From Oligoflexia bacterium (GTDB taxonomy: Bacteria > Bdellovibrionota > Bacteriovoracia > Bacteriovoracales > Bacteriovoracaceae), in contig JADFZW010000044.1 in the NCBI GenBank assembly GCA_015232355.1, positions 1 to 32,115 of the forward strand: a DNA stretch of 32,115 nt. Reading direction: 5' to 3'. This document shows, piece by piece, positions 8,757 to 17,711 of the stretch (positions are counted from its first letter, which is position 1; every line of letters begins with the position of its first letter). The notes beneath the pieces were generated by a model. That model ran no database searches. It saw only the letters and a program-made list of their open reading frames with translations, and was not told the origin of the DNA. A program made the position numbers and the translations under genes.

Positions 8757-10214
8757 ATGGTAAAAAATAAAAAAAAATCACCCCCACTAAAAAAAAATGA
8801 TCCTATCTTTGTTGGCAGAAGAGATGAAATCCAATTTTTACACGAGATCTCAAATTCAGCAGATGCACCTATTTTAGTTATTTATGGGAGGAGAAGAGTA
8901 GGAAAAACAGCATTGCTCGAAAATTGTTTTAAAGATCGAAATTTGATAAAAATAGAAGGTCTTGAAAATGGTAATATTGAAAAGCAAATTTCTCATTCTT
9001 TATTACAACTTTCAATTTATTTCAAAGATCCTAATATATGCAAACTAAATTTTAATAGTTGGACGGAATTTTTGTTATTATTAGCTCCTTATGTGTCAGA
9101 GGGAAGATGGACTTTATATTTCGAAGAAGTTCAATGGTTAGCATGTTATCAGGACCAGTTTGTATCTGAATTGAAATATGTTTATGATAATTTTTTTAAA
9201 AACAATAAGGATCTACTTATCATCCTATGTGGATCCTCACCTTCATTTATGTTATCGAATGTGATCAGATCCAAGGCGTTGTACAATCGTTCACAACATG
9301 AATTGAATTTACAAGAATTTTCAATAAAAGAATGTAGTGAATTTTTAGCAGGAGATCGTAGCATTGAAGATATTTTTGATGCCTATTTGAGTGTTGGCGG
9401 TATTCCAGAATATTTAAAATATATTCGCAAAGAATCAAGTTCATACTTAGCACTTTGTAGACACTCATTTAAAAGGAACAGTTTTTTTCTTTCAGAGTAT
9501 GATAAAATATTTACTAGTCAATTGGCCACAAACAAACACTATAAGACGATTTTAGAATTCGTTAGTGATCGAGGATCTGCTACAAGAGATCAAATATTAA
9601 AACATATCAAAATAAAAAGTGGGGGGGAGATTAGTAAACTCTTAGTAGAACTAGAGCTTTGTGGATTTATTGAAAAGAAAGTACCTTTGATGAACGAAAA
9701 AGGAAGAAACTATATTCGTTATGCGATTAGCGACAATTACATTCATTTTTTTAACAAATTCATTCGTCCTAAAAAAAAGAGAATCACTGATGGTGATTTT
9801 AATGAAGATCCTACAACTGCAATTAATTATGATAGCTATAGAAAGTGGATGGGTTTTGCTTTTGAACGCTTTTGTCGCAAAAACCATCATGCAATCGCCA
9901 AACTATTGGGTTTTTCAGCGGTAGAATATACTTATGGATCACTTTTTTCAAAAGATGATGGATTTCAAATCGATTTGATCTTTGATCGCAGAGATAGATG
10001 TCTTACTATTTGTGAGGTCAAATATCAAGATGGTAAGATTTCAAAAAATATTATTGATGATTTTGAGGAAAAGGTAGTACGTTTAAAAGAAAACTATTCA
10101 AAAAGTAAAAATAAAACTATCCAAAAAGTATTGATTACAAATGCTACCATAGACTCTCAATTACTTTCTCGCGGATATTTTGATCGAATTATTAATATAA
10201 AAGAATTATTTTAA
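8757..10214 (+). CDS. AAA ATPase with C-terminal DUF234 (PD-(D/E)XK nuclease-like) domain
   Basis: A 485-residue cytoplasmic ATPase of the ATPase_2/DUF234 group, of unknown cellular role. The ATG follows AGGAGAG at 8742-8748. The N-terminal FVGRRDEI motif leads into the Walker A GRRRVGKT (44-51). The Walker B position reads LYFEEVQ, with E123 where the family normally has Asp. The sensor-like LIILCGSSPS follows. A winged-helix-like middle (about 260-320) precedes the DUF234 domain. That domain has D406 and E420-V-K422, matching the D...ExK core of the PD-(D/E)XK fold. The promoter is overlapped by inverted repeats. A second protein of similar plan lies at 30418-31605. In other genomes such genes are often mobile or multi-copy; any defence or toxin role here is speculation. 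Confidence 0.85.
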   Translation: MVKNKKKSPPLKKNDPIFVGRRDEIQFLHEISNSADAPILVIYGRRRVGKTALLENCFKDRNLIKIEGLENGNIEKQISHSLLQLSIYFKDPNICKLNFNSWTEFLLLLAPYVSEGRWTLYFEEVQWLACYQDQFVSELKYVYDNFFKNNKDLLIILCGSSPSFMLSNVIRSKALYNRSQHELNLQEFSIKECSEFLAGDRSIEDIFDAYLSVGGIPEYLKYIRKESSSYLALCRHSFKRNSFFLSEYDKIFTSQLATNKHYKTILEFVSDRGSATRDQILKHIKIKSGGEISKLLVELELCGFIEKKVPLMNEKGRNYIRYAISDNYIHFFNKFIRPKKKRITDGDFNEDPTTAINYDSYRKWMGFAFERFCRKNHHAIAKLLGFSAVEYTYGSLFSKDDGFQIDLIFDRRDRCLTICEVKYQDGKISKNIIDDFEEKVVRLKENYSKSKNKTIQKVLITNATIDSQLLSRGYFDRIINIKELF

Positions 10215-10230
10215 TTTTGGCCGGCACCCT

Positions 10231-11226
10231 CTACAAAAAAAACAGGCGAATAAAAAACAAAAGTTGTCTGATTTTACTCTTACAAAAAAAACCATATTTA
10301 TAGCAGAGAAAAATTCTCTTTAAAGGATTTACTTCGAGCAAATGAAGATAACAATCTAATATGTGTGAATGCTTTTCACTCGCAAATCTTTTTTTCAATT
10401 CGCTTGCATGATAAAAAGAGGTCTTTAAATTTTTTTGACCTCTCTTCCATAGGAAAATCCAATCCTTCTTGAAAATAGCATTCTTAATGCTCAAGGCACC
10501 TATTTGATTATCTATATGTTGACGATAATTGATAGTAGAATACGGTAGATAAATAAGTTTTCCAGTTAGTGCTGCTATCTGAGCGATCCACCAATCATGA
10601 ATAGAAATTTCTGCTGGAAAAGGAATAATTAATTTGGCCAAGGAGTGATTGAATAGTGTTGTACAACCAGTAACAAAATTATGAAATAAAAGTGTATTGA
10701 TTAAATTTGCATAATCTTGATGATTGGGTGGTCCTGCCTTTTGATATGTATAAAAGGATGGATGAATAATTTTTTCACTCTGATCAATTAAGGTCAAATC
10801 TGAATGAACGAGTATCGGAATGGATTCACCTTCTGCTCTCTCTACTTCTTGAATTTTTTTTAGTGAGTCTTCTAGTTTAGTCTTTTCCCAAATATCATCT
10901 TGATCTGCAAATGCGTAATATCCCTTCGAAGAATTGTTAAACTTTAGGGCGAAGCTAAGTAACCACTCAAAATTTTTATTTATACCAAGATTTACTGAGG
11001 ACTTATCTACAAAAATTATTATCTTCTTATGATGTATAAAATATTCATTGATAATTTTTTCGGTCATTCCATTATCATTGCTACCATCGTCTCGAATAAA
11101 AAGAATCCAATTTTGATGTGATTGTTCTATAATGCTATCAATTTGTTCCCTTAGAAAACGAGAACCATTATATGTAGCAAGAAGGATCGAGATGTGACTA
11201 TTTATACAATGTGTGCAATTATTCAT
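10231..11226 (-). CDS. Family 2 glycosyltransferase (rhamnosyltransferase-like)
   Basis: A predicted GT-A glycosyltransferase of 331 residues that transfers a sugar from a nucleotide-sugar donor, probably to a surface polysaccharide. The start of the fold is ISILLATYNG (residues 12-21). It is followed by the donor-binding RDDGS (D46, D47) and the metal-binding ADQDDIW (D108, D110, D111), a signature typical of bacterial rhamnosyltransferase-like GT2 enzymes. The C-terminus is basic and aromatic. The gene begins 5 bases after the DUF4388 gene stops and has no clear ribosome binding site, so it is probably translated from the same message. Its 3' end faces the ATPase gene with only 16 bases between the stops. 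Sugar specificity cannot be told. Confidence 0.88.
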   Translation of the reverse strand: MNNCTHCINSHISILLATYNGSRFLREQIDSIIEQSHQNWILFIRDDGSNDNGMTEKIINEYFIHHKKIIIFVDKSSVNLGINKNFEWLLSFALKFNNSSKGYYAFADQDDIWEKTKLEDSLKKIQEVERAEGESIPILVHSDLTLIDQSEKIIHPSFYTYQKAGPPNHQDYANLINTLLFHNFVTGCTTLFNHSLAKLIIPFPAEISIHDWWIAQIAALTGKLIYLPYSTINYRQHIDNQIGALSIKNAIFKKDWIFLWKRGQKNLKTSFYHASELKKRFASEKHSHILDCYLHLLEVNPLKRIFLCYKYGFFCKSKIRQLLFFIRLFFL

Positions 11227-11231
11227 ATTTT

Positions 11232-11903
11232 TTATTTAAAATATCTTAATGCTTTTTTTTGTTTTAAGGAATCAATAACCCTTATTGTTTCATCCTTCAA
11301 ATATGGTGAGTGATTAAGTATATCTGAAAACTCACTATAATCTGAAATTACACAAAGAAGATCAAATTCCTCTGGATTTATTTCATCCCCAACTATAACA
11401 AACTCATTATTTAATTCTAGTCTTATATTTTTTGGCAAATCATGCGGACATTCAGCAGGTAGCTCACTCGGTAATTCACCTAGTAATTCACTTGGTAATT
11501 CACAAGGTAATTCACAAGTCAATTCATCTACTACAGGCACTTCAGGGGGCATTTCCGGAGGTTGTTCTCTTTGTTCCCCTTGTTCCCTTTGTTCCCCTTG
11601 TTCCCCTTTTGGTGCTCTATTAAGTTTTTCATAGAGTTCATCAAATGGAACATTGATTGTCTTTGATGAATTTTCAACTATAGCTGGTTCAATATTGGAT
11701 ATAAATCGCGATTTAAAATTCTCATCTCTTACCATCTCAAACAATGCTTCAATTCCACTATAATTTTCAAAAGTTGCATGAATTAATTGACCATTTTGAA
11801 AAAGTATATGACCTACTAATTCTTTTTTACTTTTACTTAGTATATTAATAACTCCTGTAAACTCAAAAGACGCCTGTTCATCTAAAATCTCTAGTAAATC
11901 CAT
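11232..11903 (-). CDS. DUF4388 domain protein with repetitive Gln/Glu and Pro/Glu linker
   Basis: A 223-residue cytoplasmic protein. Residues 1 to about 90 match the DUF4388 pattern: FTGVINI, then GHILFQNGQLIHATF and GIEALFEM. The domain is often found with signalling modules, especially in delta-proteobacteria-like bacteria. The middle (about 98-150) is low complexity, built from EQG/EQR and ELPS repeats coded by 9-bp and 12-bp tandem units. The C-terminal 70 residues are folded-looking but not recognised. The ATG at 11903 follows GAGGG by about 8 bases. It probably forms an operon with the glycosyltransferase downstream. A regulatory role is likely but unproven. Confidence 0.7.
   Translation of the reverse strand: MDLLEILDEQASFEFTGVINILSKSKKELVGHILFQNGQLIHATFENYSGIEALFEMVRDENFKSRFISNIEPAIVENSSKTINVPFDELYEKLNRAPKGEQGEQREQGEQREQPPEMPPEVPVVDELTCELPCELPSELLGELPSELPAECPHDLPKNIRLELNNEFVIVGDEINPEEFDLLCVISDYSEFSDILNHSPYLKDETIRVIDSLKQKKALRYFK
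11458..11529 (-). repeat. 12-bp tandem repeat (GGTAATTCACNN), six units
   Basis: Six tandem 12-bp units, the outer ones degenerate, encode CELP/SELP/GELP-type tetrapeptides in the linker of the DUF4388 protein. Unit changes preserve the frame. Confidence 0.8.
11563..11607 (-). repeat. 9-bp tandem repeat (TGTTCCCCT), five units
   Basis: Five 9-bp units (TGTTCCCCT with variants) encode alternating GEQ and REQ tripeptides in the DUF4388 protein. They lie 33 bases from the 12-bp repeat array in the same gene. Confidence 0.8.
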
Positions 11904-12027
11904 TGCCTTTTCCCTCTGAAAAAACTCTATTTTAAATGTTTATGTTTAATAAATTATTGACTAGTATTAATATTATATACGTGAGATAAAAAAATAAGAA
12001 GTTTAATATACGTAGGGGTGTCTTTAG

Positions 12028-12585
12028 GTGTGGTATAAAAGATCAACATACTTGATTAATCCAAAGTTTCAATTAAAACTTAGTTTATTTGTTTCCTCTC
12101 TAGTTCTTCTCATAAGTTTAGTTTATCCGTTCACCATATATGAATTATTTAGAAATTTGGCCCTACAAAATAGTTCTCCTACTGCTATTCAAACATTCAC
12201 AAACAACAAGATGCAATTGATATTAGTTTTATGTCTTTATCAATTGTGCTTCATCCTGGTAGTTTTTGTAATTTGTGTTTTTCAAGCACACAAGATTGCT
12301 GGACCAATGTTTAAACTTCAAAGATATTTAAATCAAATTGCAGAGGGTGGATCGATTCAAAAAATTTCATTTCGTAGTGGTGACCACTTCACTGAAATCG
12401 CTGAAGCAATTAATAATGCTTTAGAGCATTTGAAAAACAATCAAATTAAAGATTTCTCTTATTTAAGCGAAGTAAGTGCATACATTAGAAATTTATCGTT
12501 AGTTGTTCCTGATGACAAAAAAGCAGTATTAAATGAAATATTAGTTAAACTTGATGAAATCCAAGATAGATTCAAACCAATTTAA
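12028..12585 (+). CDS. Two-TM inner-membrane protein with HAMP domain
   Basis: A 185-residue membrane protein. The GTG start at 12028 follows AGGGG at 12014-12018. Two hydrophobic segments (about 17-40 and 63-87) flank a short loop of about 22 residues. A HAMP-type segment follows (about 89-138: AHKIAGPMFKL, then a second helix ending in NNALEHL). The C-terminal 45 residues are helical, with no kinase, cyclase or methyl-accepting domain. It may relay a membrane signal to a separate partner. It lies 26 bases upstream of the lytic transglycosylase gene, so a link to cell-wall remodelling is possible. It diverges from the DUF4388 gene across a 124-base gap. Confidence 0.75.
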   Translation: MWYKRSTYLINPKFQLKLSLFVSSLVLLISLVYPFTIYELFRNLALQNSSPTAIQTFTNNKMQLILVLCLYQLCFILVVFVICVFQAHKIAGPMFKLQRYLNQIAEGGSIQKISFRSGDHFTEIAEAINNALEHLKNNQIKDFSYLSEVSAYIRNLSLVVPDDKKAVLNEILVKLDEIQDRFKPI

Positions 12586-12611
12586 CAACCGTTTTTTAAC
12601 AAAAAAATTTT

Positions 12612-14894
12612 ATGTATCTAAAATTCTTATTCTCAGTAATCTTCTTGTCCTTTTTTCCTGTCTTTTTAACAAATGCAGGATACCCTCAGCAAAATTCTCT
12701 TGGTAATAAAATTAGTAGCAAGGTTGGTGAAAGCGCGGCCGCTGCCGACAGTACGACAAGCTCTATGTTACAGCTACGCAAATCAGTTGAAAACATAATC
12801 ACCACAACCACACCAACTGAAGATGATATTGCCTTCGCTCGTAAAATTTTGGCCCTCTACTTCTCATTGGAAAAAAATGTTATCTCTAAAGATGTAATTA
12901 AAGAACTTAATAAATCGATTGCAACACGTCCAATTTTTACAGAGCTAATTGCTCCAATTAAAAATGCCTACAAAATCTCTAATTCTCAAAAATTCATTGA
13001 CTATATTGGACTATGCCCTTCCTTAAAAGAAGACGCTACCTCGGCCCAAGATTACCACAAAGTGTTCACCTCGCATATTGAGAGAGTTTGCTATGATCAT
13101 CTTTTTAAATCAGCATTAACCATAATAAAAAAAGAAAAATTCTCATCTCCTGAAGTAATAACTCTGCTTCAATTTATTCAAAACAATTTTTCTACTATTG
13201 TTAATTCAAACAACACTACAACCTTTATAAGTTTTTTAGGATCAATTCGAAAAGGTTCTGAATCCTATTTTAAACTTTCCGACATCGCAAGCAACTTTTA
13301 CATAAAAGAAAAGATCAGACCTCCTTCTAAAATACTTCAAAAAATTCATATCAACTCTGACTTAACAAGCTTCATTCAACATTATCCCGCTGATGATTTT
13401 TCAAATGTAATGGTTCGAGAGTATAAAGAAGATATTACACAATTAATGGATGAAATTAGACGGAAGAGAAAAAATAGCTCGGTAGAATTAAATCATGAAG
13501 AATACGAAAAGAAAATAGAGGCCATTATTACTTACTATCTACACAATAAGGCCAACTTGCCAAACTATAAAGTCTATCCATATACTCTGCTACTTGGTAG
13601 ATTTTTACTAAATCAAAAACTCTACGTTTTAAGTGAACGAGTTTTTAGATTCAGCAACTCAATTGCTACCTTTGATAAATTTTACGAAAGTGTCTATTAT
13701 ATTTTTTGGAATAAAGTAGTTCAAGAAAAGCATGATGATGCTTTAGATGTGATAAATGAATTTAAAGTAAAAGATAACTTAGGTCGTGCCAGTGTTAAAA
13801 TGATTTTCTGGTTAGCATACACACTCTCCAGAAAGGGTGATCAGGATGAAGCAAAAAAACTTTATAAAAAAATTATTGATCAATCCCCATTAAATTATCA
13901 TTCTGTAATGGCATCCAAATTATTGCCAACAATAATGAGTGAAGAGGAAAAGAAAAGTCTTTCAACTAGCGCAGTAAGCGATGAGTTCTCAAAACACCTC
14001 TTAAGCGAACGCTTAAACAGTAAACATATCTCCTCTAATATCTCTTTTTCCCAAATTCCACAAAATATAAAAACCAGAATCAAGCGCATACAAATATGGT
14101 CAAAATTAAATAACAACTACTTTACTAATTTAGAAGCAACTTCTTTTGTTAATCTAAATGAATTGATTGCTCTAAATATAAACAACAAGGACTCATCTGC
14201 ATCCGCATCTACATCATCCCTAGAAGAAAAACAAAAAATAAATAAAGATTATCATTCTCAAATATTAATCTTAATTAGCGTTCTATCAGAACTTGGTTAT
14301 TACAATCAAAGCTTTAATATTTTAAATAGTGCTATCGAGAAAGGATTTGTTAAATCAGATAAACTAAGTTTACAAGTTCTCTTTCCTACTCCTTACCTAA
14401 AAGAGATTGAGTTGCTAGATAGTTCAATCGACCCAATCTTAATCCTCTCTCTAATCAGACAAGAATCAGCATTTAATCCTCACGCTGTTTCCTCTGCCGG
14501 TGCTCGAGGTCTTATGCAATTAATGCCAAAAACTGCTCGGCATACAGCTCGAAAAAACCTTTCTCATAGTCAGCTAGGTGATCCCGTCACTAATATGAAA
14601 ATTGGAATTACATATCTTAAAAAATTAATCAATCGCTATAATGGTAATTTAATCTACGCTCTCGCCGCCTACAATGCAGGAGAAAGGAATACTCAAAAAT
14701 GGATTGATCATGTTTTTACCTCAAATTCTACAAATTCTATCCTCTACACAGTAGAGATGATTCCATTTACTGAGACTCAAATTTATGTTCAATCAATTTT
14801 TAGAAATATCTATTTTTATAAATTAGTTCATGAAGAGATGAAGCAAGATTCACCAAGTATTGATAAATTTTTTGATATCGTCTTACGTCCTTAG
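12612..14894 (+). CDS. Soluble lytic murein transglycosylase (Slt-like)
   Basis: A 760-residue exported enzyme predicted to cleave the MurNAc-GlcNAc bond of peptidoglycan. A signal peptide occupies residues 1-22 (core FLFSVIFLSFFPVF, end near TNA-G). The long middle is helical and superhelix-like, as in Slt70, including a TPR-like stretch around residues 330-430. The C-terminal SLT domain starts near 600. Its catalytic E618 is in RQESAF, followed by GARGLMQLMP (630-639) and AAYNAG (685-690). All family motifs are intact. No clear Shine-Dalgarno sequence precedes the ATG; coupling to the HAMP gene 26 bases upstream is possible. In predatory relatives such enzymes act on the prey wall, but a role in self-wall turnover is equally consistent. 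Confidence 0.93.
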   Translation: MYLKFLFSVIFLSFFPVFLTNAGYPQQNSLGNKISSKVGESAAAADSTTSSMLQLRKSVENIITTTTPTEDDIAFARKILALYFSLEKNVISKDVIKELNKSIATRPIFTELIAPIKNAYKISNSQKFIDYIGLCPSLKEDATSAQDYHKVFTSHIERVCYDHLFKSALTIIKKEKFSSPEVITLLQFIQNNFSTIVNSNNTTTFISFLGSIRKGSESYFKLSDIASNFYIKEKIRPPSKILQKIHINSDLTSFIQHYPADDFSNVMVREYKEDITQLMDEIRRKRKNSSVELNHEEYEKKIEAIITYYLHNKANLPNYKVYPYTLLLGRFLLNQKLYVLSERVFRFSNSIATFDKFYESVYYIFWNKVVQEKHDDALDVINEFKVKDNLGRASVKMIFWLAYTLSRKGDQDEAKKLYKKIIDQSPLNYHSVMASKLLPTIMSEEEKKSLSTSAVSDEFSKHLLSERLNSKHISSNISFSQIPQNIKTRIKRIQIWSKLNNNYFTNLEATSFVNLNELIALNINNKDSSASASTSSLEEKQKINKDYHSQILILISVLSELGYYNQSFNILNSAIEKGFVKSDKLSLQVLFPTPYLKEIELLDSSIDPILILSLIRQESAFNPHAVSSAGARGLMQLMPKTARHTARKNLSHSQLGDPVTNMKIGITYLKKLINRYNGNLIYALAAYNAGERNTQKWIDHVFTSNSTNSILYTVEMIPFTETQIYVQSIFRNIYFYKLVHEEMKQDSPSIDKFFDIVLRP

Positions 14895-14903
14895 ACTTCT
14901 CGA

Positions 14904-16379
14904 TTAGAAGCTAGTAGAAATCCCAGCAACAAAAGAATAACTATTTTTCAACTCTAGAGTAGTAGCAGAGTTTGTATACTTAAAGTAATCACCTGTGAAA
15001 AGATATCCTAGGGCCCCATTTATTGAAACACTACTATTCCATTGATAGCCCATACCTAAATCGATTTCACTTCCCAAATTCTTCTCTTGAGCATAATTGG
15101 ATGTATATCTCTTATTTGTCGTATGATTAAAAGCAAGCTTTCCTCCACCGGCCGCAACTTCATTTGCTTTCGCAGTTATAAAGGCAGCATTGTAGCTCCA
15201 CGCTCCTGTTACATAGCTACCATGAAGCTTTAAGTATTTTGTATTGGAAACGTATGAATCGTAAATACTTTGATTAGAGTTTGTAACCGCTTGCATATTG
15301 TAGTTAAAGAGAATATTAGCAATCTTATAGTTCGGATTTAAATACATCGCTTGATAATCTGGTCCTTCTCCATTCTCTCCACTTACAAGCCCCAACATCA
15401 ATCCAACATTCCAATTCTCATTTAATTTATAATTTGATTCTGTAACTACTGCGTACGCCTTATATCTTGTATTTTGATTTGGATCAAAAACGTTTCCTAA
15501 ATCTCCAGTGATTATTGGAGCTTCAACTGCAAAGGAGAATCTATTAACCGTCTTCTTTAAATGAATATTTACCATTGATATGAAAGCATTTCCTATATTG
15601 TATCCATTTCCACTCTGGAAAAATGAGTTATAGTCACGAGAAGAGCGTTTGCCATATAAAATTCCAAATGCCATATCTCTCTCAACACTGTCATAAAGGG
15701 CGGCGATTCCGTATGATCTGGTATCATCTGACTTAGTTAATTCTCGAATAGAGTTAATCTTTGCATAGTAAGGAACGATGTTAAAATTCCCAACTTTAAA
15801 CTTAACTGTTATACCATCTTGAATTGTAGCATAGCGATCCCAGATTTTTTCTCCGCTATTCATAACTGCGCCCAATGCCCAATGAAATGATTGACGACCA
15901 ATTATATAGGTTGCAGTGTCTGCATATAGTTTAACATTGAATTGAGAGAGGGCCAAATTTGAATTGCCACTATAAGTATTTTGTAAATAAAGTGCATCAC
16001 CAAAGGTACTACTTGGAGAATCCTTTTTATATGATGAACTATCTCCAAAAAAACCACCGCGATTGTATCCCGTAGTTATTTCACCAAAGAAAGAGACGCT
16101 ATCATTAATCACAACAGTAGGGGCCAACTTCAAAATATAGCTCTGAAAAGAAGCATCACTGTAATCTCCGGTGGAAGCTGGTAGCTGTTGACTTCCATTG
16201 TCTGGATTATTCTGAAATGGAGTGTTTGTTTTTCTATAATTACCAATAGTGTTGGTGTCTGCCGCAAACGTTCCTTGCCAATCCATAGGAGCAGCATAGG
16301 AATTGATGGCATCGATAAAAGAAAATAGAACAAATAATAAAACAAATACAAATGCTATATTAAAAAATTTTTTGTACAC
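14904..16379 (-). CDS. Outer-membrane beta-barrel (porin-like) protein
   Basis: A 491-residue exported protein. The GTG start at 16379 follows GGAG by about 8 bases. The signal peptide is residues 1-30 (cleavage near SYA-A). The mature part alternates aromatic and polar residues in short strands (for example GRQSFHWALGAV, YGIAALYDS, AFGILYGKR). It ends in SYSFVAGISTSF, with the terminal Phe recognised by the outer-membrane assembly machinery. It is Gly/Tyr/Asn-rich, as porins are. It could be a porin or a specific channel; the substrate is unknown. It converges on the transglycosylase gene with 9 bases between the stops. The upstream region carries a repeated unit of about 10 bp close to the ribosome binding site. 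Confidence 0.8.
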   Translation of the reverse strand: MYKKFFNIAFVFVLLFVLFSFIDAINSYAAPMDWQGTFAADTNTIGNYRKTNTPFQNNPDNGSQQLPASTGDYSDASFQSYILKLAPTVVINDSVSFFGEITTGYNRGGFFGDSSSYKKDSPSSTFGDALYLQNTYSGNSNLALSQFNVKLYADTATYIIGRQSFHWALGAVMNSGEKIWDRYATIQDGITVKFKVGNFNIVPYYAKINSIRELTKSDDTRSYGIAALYDSVERDMAFGILYGKRSSRDYNSFFQSGNGYNIGNAFISMVNIHLKKTVNRFSFAVEAPIITGDLGNVFDPNQNTRYKAYAVVTESNYKLNENWNVGLMLGLVSGENGEGPDYQAMYLNPNYKIANILFNYNMQAVTNSNQSIYDSYVSNTKYLKLHGSYVTGAWSYNAAFITAKANEVAAGGGKLAFNHTTNKRYTSNYAQEKNLGSEIDLGMGYQWNSSVSINGALGYLFTGDYFKYTNSATTLELKNSYSFVAGISTSF

Positions 16380-16390
16380 GCAAAAGCTCC

Positions 16391-16430
16391 TTAAAAAACT
16401 TAAAAAAACTTAAAGAAAACTTAAAAAAAC
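16391..16430. repeat. Four units of about 10 bp (TTAAAAAAAC) upstream of the porin ribosome binding site
   Basis: Four near-identical units of 9-11 bases (TTAAAAAAC, TTAAAAAAAC, TTAAAGAAAAC, TTAAAAAAAC) sit between the porin ribosome binding site and its promoter region. Copy-number change would alter promoter or leader spacing. Further up, TTAAAATGAACT occurs twice (16444-16455 and 16457-16468, period 13). Confidence 0.7.
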
Positions 16431-16516
16431 TAAAACGATCAAATTAAAATGAACTTTTAAAATGAACTATAGATTAATCAAAAGAATCAGAATTGAATAT
16501 TAAAATTTTTATGAAT

Positions 16517-16546
16517 TTGCCAAGACAAAGTGACATTAGTTATAGT
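16517..16546 (+). promoter_or_regulatory. Candidate promoter for tRNA-Gln/prs/pth
   Basis: TTGCCA at 16517-16522 and TATAGT at 16541-16546 have 18-base spacing and lie about 75 bases before the tRNA. They could drive the tRNA, and by read-through prs and pth. The call rests on consensus alone. Confidence 0.4.
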
Positions 16547-16620
16547 AATTATCTAAATAGCTCATGTCGTATTACAAATGGCAAGTGACAAACGACAAAC
16601 GTTTCTTTAATTAAAGTTAC

Positions 16621-16695
16621 TGGGGTGTCGACAAGCGGCAAGTCACCAGATTTTGATTCTGACATTCGTAGGTTCGAATCCTACCACCCCAGCCA
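16621..16695 (+). tRNA. tRNA-Gln (anticodon TTG)
   Basis: A 75-base cloverleaf with encoded CCA. The acceptor stem TGGGGTG pairs with CACCCCA. The D-arm is GAC...GTC. The anticodon arm CCAGA/TCTGA encloses TTTTGAT, with anticodon TTG; its outermost pair is a C-A mismatch. The T-arm is GTAGG-TTCGAAT-CCTAC. Acceptor and anticodon features match bacterial tRNA-Gln. It ends 40 bases before the prs start codon. Confidence 0.96.
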
Positions 16696-16735
16696 TCTTT
16701 TTATATTATATTTTTATTATCTTCGGAGTTCTCTC

Positions 16736-17698
16736 TTGAAAAGACTTATTCTTGTCTCTGGCAATTCAAATATTGAGTTGTCAAAAAGCATTTCTAGGTA
16801 TCTTGATGTTCCTCTAGTTGATCCACATGTAGTTCGTTTTGCAAATGGAGAAATTTATTGCCGAATAGAAAAAAATGTCCGTGGTGCGGATGTTTTTGTT
16901 TTGCAATCAATTTGTTCTCCAGGAGTAAATGATAACTTGATGGAGCTTTTAATTATTATTGATGCTTTAAAGAGAGCGTCGGCACAATCAATTATAGCTG
17001 TTGTTCCACACTACGGATATTCTAGGCAAGATCGTAAAGTAAATCCACGAACTCCAATCTCTGCAAAATTAGTTGCCGATCTACTCACCGTTGCTGGTGC
17101 TACACGTGTGATCACTATGGATTTGCATACTGGTCAGATCCAAGGATTTTTTAATATTCCATTCGATAACATCTACTCTTCGCCTGTAATTTTAGATTAC
17201 ATTCAAAGAGAGCTAATTACTGAAAAGAAAATTATTGAGGATCCTGTTTGCGTTTCACCTGATAGTGGTGGAATTGAGAGAGTCAGACATTACGCTAAAA
17301 CTTTGAAGTGTGATTTGGCGATGATTGATAAGAGAAGAATTGCACCAAATGTCGCCAAAGCAATGAACATTGTAGGTGATGTAAAAAACAAAGATGCAAT
17401 AATTATTGATGATATTATAGATACAGCAGGAACTTTAGTAGAAGCAGTTAAAGCGCTAAAAGATGAGGGTGTAAGAAAAGTTTATGCCTGTGCCACTCAT
17501 CCAATCTTTTCTAATCCTGCTTATGAACGAATCTCTAAGTGTGATGATCTTGATGGTGTGATCGTAACCGACACTATTCCTCTCTCTAAAGAATGGGCAC
17601 AAGTAAGTAAGGTGAAGGTTCTTTCCGTTGCAGAAATTTTAGGTAAAGCAATTCACTGTACATTCAATGATGATTCCGTTAGCTCTCTATTTATATAA
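16736..17698 (+). CDS. prs: Ribose-phosphate pyrophosphokinase (PRPP synthetase)
   Basis: Makes PRPP from ribose 5-phosphate and ATP, supplying purine, pyrimidine, NAD, His and Trp synthesis. The frame is open through the tRNA, but the real start is the TTG at 16736. It follows GGAG at 16725-16728 by 7 bases and begins KRLILVSGNSN, as the family does, giving 320 residues. Visible motifs are FANGEIYCRI, VVPHYGYSRQDRK (ATP/Mg loop), MDLHTGQIQGFF and the PRPP-binding IIDDIIDTAGT. pth follows after 13 bases. The rplY (L25) gene that often lies between prs and pth is absent here. Confidence 0.97.
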   Translation: MKRLILVSGNSNIELSKSISRYLDVPLVDPHVVRFANGEIYCRIEKNVRGADVFVLQSICSPGVNDNLMELLIIIDALKRASAQSIIAVVPHYGYSRQDRKVNPRTPISAKLVADLLTVAGATRVITMDLHTGQIQGFFNIPFDNIYSSPVILDYIQRELITEKKIIEDPVCVSPDSGGIERVRHYAKTLKCDLAMIDKRRIAPNVAKAMNIVGDVKNKDAIIIDDIIDTAGTLVEAVKALKDEGVRKVYACATHPIFSNPAYERISKCDDLDGVIVTDTIPLSKEWAQVSKVKVLSVAEILGKAIHCTFNDDSVSSLFI

Positions 17699-17711
17699 AT
17701 GGTTTGTTTAA

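Noticed and set aside
8557..8763. 68-codon open frame upstream of the ATPase gene
   Set aside because: It lies over the promoter and inverted repeats, has no ribosome binding site, and its sequence has no protein-like pattern.
11458..11607. Repeat array considered as CRISPR
   Set aside because: The units are 9-12 bp, contiguous without spacers, and in frame in a gene.
14895..14911. CTTCT/AGAAG hairpin between slt and the porin gene as terminator
   Set aside because: The stem is only five bp and has no T-run.
16625..16735. N-terminal extension of prs through the tRNA
   Set aside because: It is encoded by the tRNA gene itself. The family start and ribosome binding site fit the TTG at 16736.
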